Positions 62,342 to 64,000 of a DNA stretch of 64,000 nt are shown here, one piece after another. A program made the position numbers and the translations under genes. This DNA is from Bradyrhizobium cajani (GTDB lineage: Bacteria; Pseudomonadota; Alphaproteobacteria; Rhizobiales; Xanthobacteraceae). Every line of letters begins with the position of its first letter. The stretch's first letter is position 1. The stretch covers positions 124,001 through 188,000 of the forward strand of contig NZ_WQNE01000010.1 of assembly GCF_009759665.1 (NCBI RefSeq), read 5' to 3'. The notes under the pieces were generated by a model. The model saw only the letters and a program-made list of their open reading frames with translations. It ran no database searches and was not told the DNA's origin.

Positions 62342-63673
62342 ATGTATTCCCGCAGAGGTTTTTTGGGCACCGCCGCACTTGCCGGCGCCTCCGTCGTCAG
62401 TGGCCGCGTCCAGGCGGCATCGATCCCGGAAGCGCCGCACATGGACAAGGTGGTGATGCAGCCGCCGCTGCACCCCATCAGCGGCCCCGACTATCGCCCC
62501 GTCGTCACGCTGAACGGCTGGTCGCTGCCGTTCCGCATGAACGGCGACTGGAAGGAATTCCATCTCGTCGCCGAGCCCGTGGTGCGCGAATTCGCCGAGG
62601 GCATGAAAGTGAATCTGTGGGGCTACAACGGCCAGTCGCCGGGCCCGACCATCGAGGCGGTCGAGGGCGACAAGGTCCGCATCTTCGTCACCAACAGACT
62701 GCCCGAATACACCACCGTGCACTGGCACGGCATGATCATTCCCAGCGGCATGGACGGCGTCGGCGGGCTGACCCAGCCGCACATCCAGCCGGGAAAAACC
62801 TTCGTCTACGAGTTCGAGATGAAGAAGAGCGGGACCTTCATGTACCACCCGCATTCCGACGAGATGGTGCAGATGGCGATGGGCATGATGGGCATGGTCG
62901 TCGTGCATCCGCGCGATCCGAACTTCCGGCCCGTCGATCGCGACTTCGTCTTCGTGATGAGCACCTATCGCGTCGATCCCGGCACATACCTGCCGCTGGT
63001 CAACGAGATGACCGACTTCAACATGTGGACCTGGAATGCGCGGGTGTTTCCCGGCATCGATCCGCTGCCGGTGCGGCTCGGCGACAAGGTGCGCGTGCGC
63101 ATCGGCAATCTCAGCATGACCAATCATCCGATCCATCTGCACGGTCACAGCTTTGCCGTGACCTGCACCGACGGCGGCTGGATTCAGGAGAGCGCGCAAT
63201 ATCCGGAGACGACCACGGACGTGCCGGTCGGCGCGGTGCGCGTGTTCGACGTGCTCGCCGACAATCCCGGCGACTGGGCATTCCACTGCCACAAGTCGCA
63301 TCACACCATGAATGCGATGGGACACGAGGTGCGCAACCTGATCGGCGTGTCGCGCAAGGATCTCGCCAAGGCCGTCGGCAAGCTCGCGCCGGACGGGATG
63401 GCGATGGGCTCGACCGGCATGGCGATGGGCAACATGGAGATGCCCGCGCCCGACAACACGCTGCCGATGATGACCGGCACCGGCCAGTTCGGACCGATCG
63501 AGATGGGCGGCATGTTCACGGTGATGAAGATCCGCGAGAACCTCGCGCGCGACGATTATCGCGATCCCGGACCGTACCAATTCCCGAAAGGCACCGTCGC
63601 CTACGAGGTCGAGGCGCCTGGCGCCGCGCCGGCACGGCAGCCCGGCACGCCGATGCAGAAAATGAAGATGTGA
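62342..63673 (+). CDS. Tat-exported multicopper oxidase
   Basis: Copper oxidase of 443 residues. Tat signal MYSRRGFLGTAALAGASVV. Copper ligands are visible: H127 and H129 (VHWHGM), H169 and H171 (YHPHSD), H262, H265 and H267 (HPIHLHGH), and H315-C316-H317, H321 and M326 (HCHKSHHTMNAM). The C-terminus is rich in Met (MAMGSTGMAMGNMEM), typical of enzymes that oxidise Cu(I). ATG 62342 is preferred over ATG 62330 because of the GGAGG site at proper distance. Confidence 0.87.
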   Translation: MYSRRGFLGTAALAGASVVSGRVQAASIPEAPHMDKVVMQPPLHPISGPDYRPVVTLNGWSLPFRMNGDWKEFHLVAEPVVREFAEGMKVNLWGYNGQSPGPTIEAVEGDKVRIFVTNRLPEYTTVHWHGMIIPSGMDGVGGLTQPHIQPGKTFVYEFEMKKSGTFMYHPHSDEMVQMAMGMMGMVVVHPRDPNFRPVDRDFVFVMSTYRVDPGTYLPLVNEMTDFNMWTWNARVFPGIDPLPVRLGDKVRVRIGNLSMTNHPIHLHGHSFAVTCTDGGWIQESAQYPETTTDVPVGAVRVFDVLADNPGDWAFHCHKSHHTMNAMGHEVRNLIGVSRKDLAKAVGKLAPDGMAMGSTGMAMGNMEMPAPDNTLPMMTGTGQFGPIEMGGMFTVMKIRENLARDDYRDPGPYQFPKGTVAYEVEAPGAAPARQPGTPMQKMKM

Positions 63674-63705
63674 CCATTGCGATGAACCACCAACAGGAGA
63701 ACAAG

Positions 63706-64000
63706 ATGAAGACGATCAAACTCGCTCTCGCGCTGCTGGCGCTTTCGGCCGTGCCGGCCTTTGCCCACGACAAGCGCGGGCACGGGCACGAAAGCTTTTC
63801 GGCCGGCGAGCCCGGCGATCCGAAGAAGCCGGCGCGGACCATCGAGATCGCCATGAGCGAGATGGACTATGCGCCGTCCAGGATCGAGGTCAAACGCGGC
63901 GAGCAGATCCGCTTCGTGCTGCGCAATGTCGGCAAGGAGGACCATGAATTCCTGCTCGCCACACCTAAGGAGAATCTCGCGCATGCGGAGGTGATGAAGA
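63706..64000 (+). CDS. Cupredoxin-like copper protein, 3' end missing
   Basis: Incomplete at the window edge; 98 residues are present. Signal peptide MKTIKLALALLALSAVPAFA, then HDKRGHGHESFS and a cupredoxin core (IEIAMSEMDYAPSRIEVKRG, then FVLRNVGKEDHEFLL), with the His of EDHEF as the first expected copper ligand. ATG 63706 has AGGAG upstream. It follows the multicopper oxidase gene by 32 bases and belongs to the same operon. Confidence 0.8.
   Translation, partial: MKTIKLALALLALSAVPAFAHDKRGHGHESFSAGEPGDPKKPARTIEIAMSEMDYAPSRIEVKRGEQIRFVLRNVGKEDHEFLLATPKENLAHAEVMK

Overview
The window reads as chromosomal DNA of a high-GC alphaproteobacterium, most likely Bradyrhizobium or a close relative in the Nitrobacteraceae. 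The grounds are uniformly GC-rich codon use, gene families common in that group (DUF6894, paired solute-binding proteins, many class III cyclases, PaoABC-type oxidase) and several families of short palindromic intergenic repeats typical of these genomes. I see no rRNA, tRNA, CRISPR array, insertion sequence, integrase or phage gene.

Layout. 0-9.2 kb: the end of an outer-membrane channel of the phenol meta-pathway type, a serine hydroxymethyltransferase, a metallo-beta-lactamase lipoprotein with a divergent LysR regulator, two class III adenylate/guanylate cyclases (one with a WGR-like N-terminus), a three-gene operon of very small proteins, an Omp31-like beta-barrel and a HutD protein. 9.4-12.0 kb: a complete bufferin operon (DUF2282 precursor, MNIO/DUF692 enzyme, DUF2063 partner, DoxX membrane protein) behind a match to the Caulobacter SigF-type ECF promoter. 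12.0-19.1 kb: a TetR-controlled catabolic locus (SDR and carboxymuconolactone-decarboxylase-like protein on one side; two unrelated solute-binding proteins, an MBL hydrolase and a VOC protein on the other), with two large operator palindromes between them. 19.1-30.0 kb: L,D-transpeptidase, polysaccharide flippase, glycosyltransferase coupled to a GH10 endoxylanase, a DUF6492 protein, a PCMT-like methyltransferase and a 1155-residue SAM-cyclase-ATPase-TPR signalling protein.

30.2-37.9 kb: a nonribosomal peptide locus. One 2149-residue synthetase has the order A-PCP-C-A-PCP-C with no thioesterase. It is followed by a 57-residue lysine-rich protein and a Sfp-type phosphopantetheinyl transferase. 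The first A domain resembles oxalate-CoA ligases. The second has a binding-pocket code in which the usual Asp for the alpha-amino group is Val and an acidic residue sits deep in the pocket. The terminal C domain has an intact active site, which suggests release onto a soluble amine or another protein.

38-53.2 kb: a polyamine and amino-acid use region, with an acetylpolyamine-amidohydrolase-like deacetylase, gamma-glutamyltransferase-like protein, PuuB-like oxidase, polar amino-acid ABC transporter, beta-alanine:pyruvate-type aminotransferase, D-amino-acid dehydrogenase and two XRE-cupin (PuuR-like) regulators. One of these regulators has a pair of matching palindromes exactly 50 bp apart in its divergent promoter. 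53.3-64 kb: a PaoABC-type molybdenum oxidase with divergent TetR regulator, an MFS transporter, and the start of a copper-handling operon (His/Cys-rich secreted protein, small lipoprotein, TolC-family protein, Tat-exported multicopper oxidase, cupredoxin cut by the window edge). The bufferin and copper operons together suggest a strong investment in periplasmic copper control. The NRPS locus is the best candidate for something undescribed.
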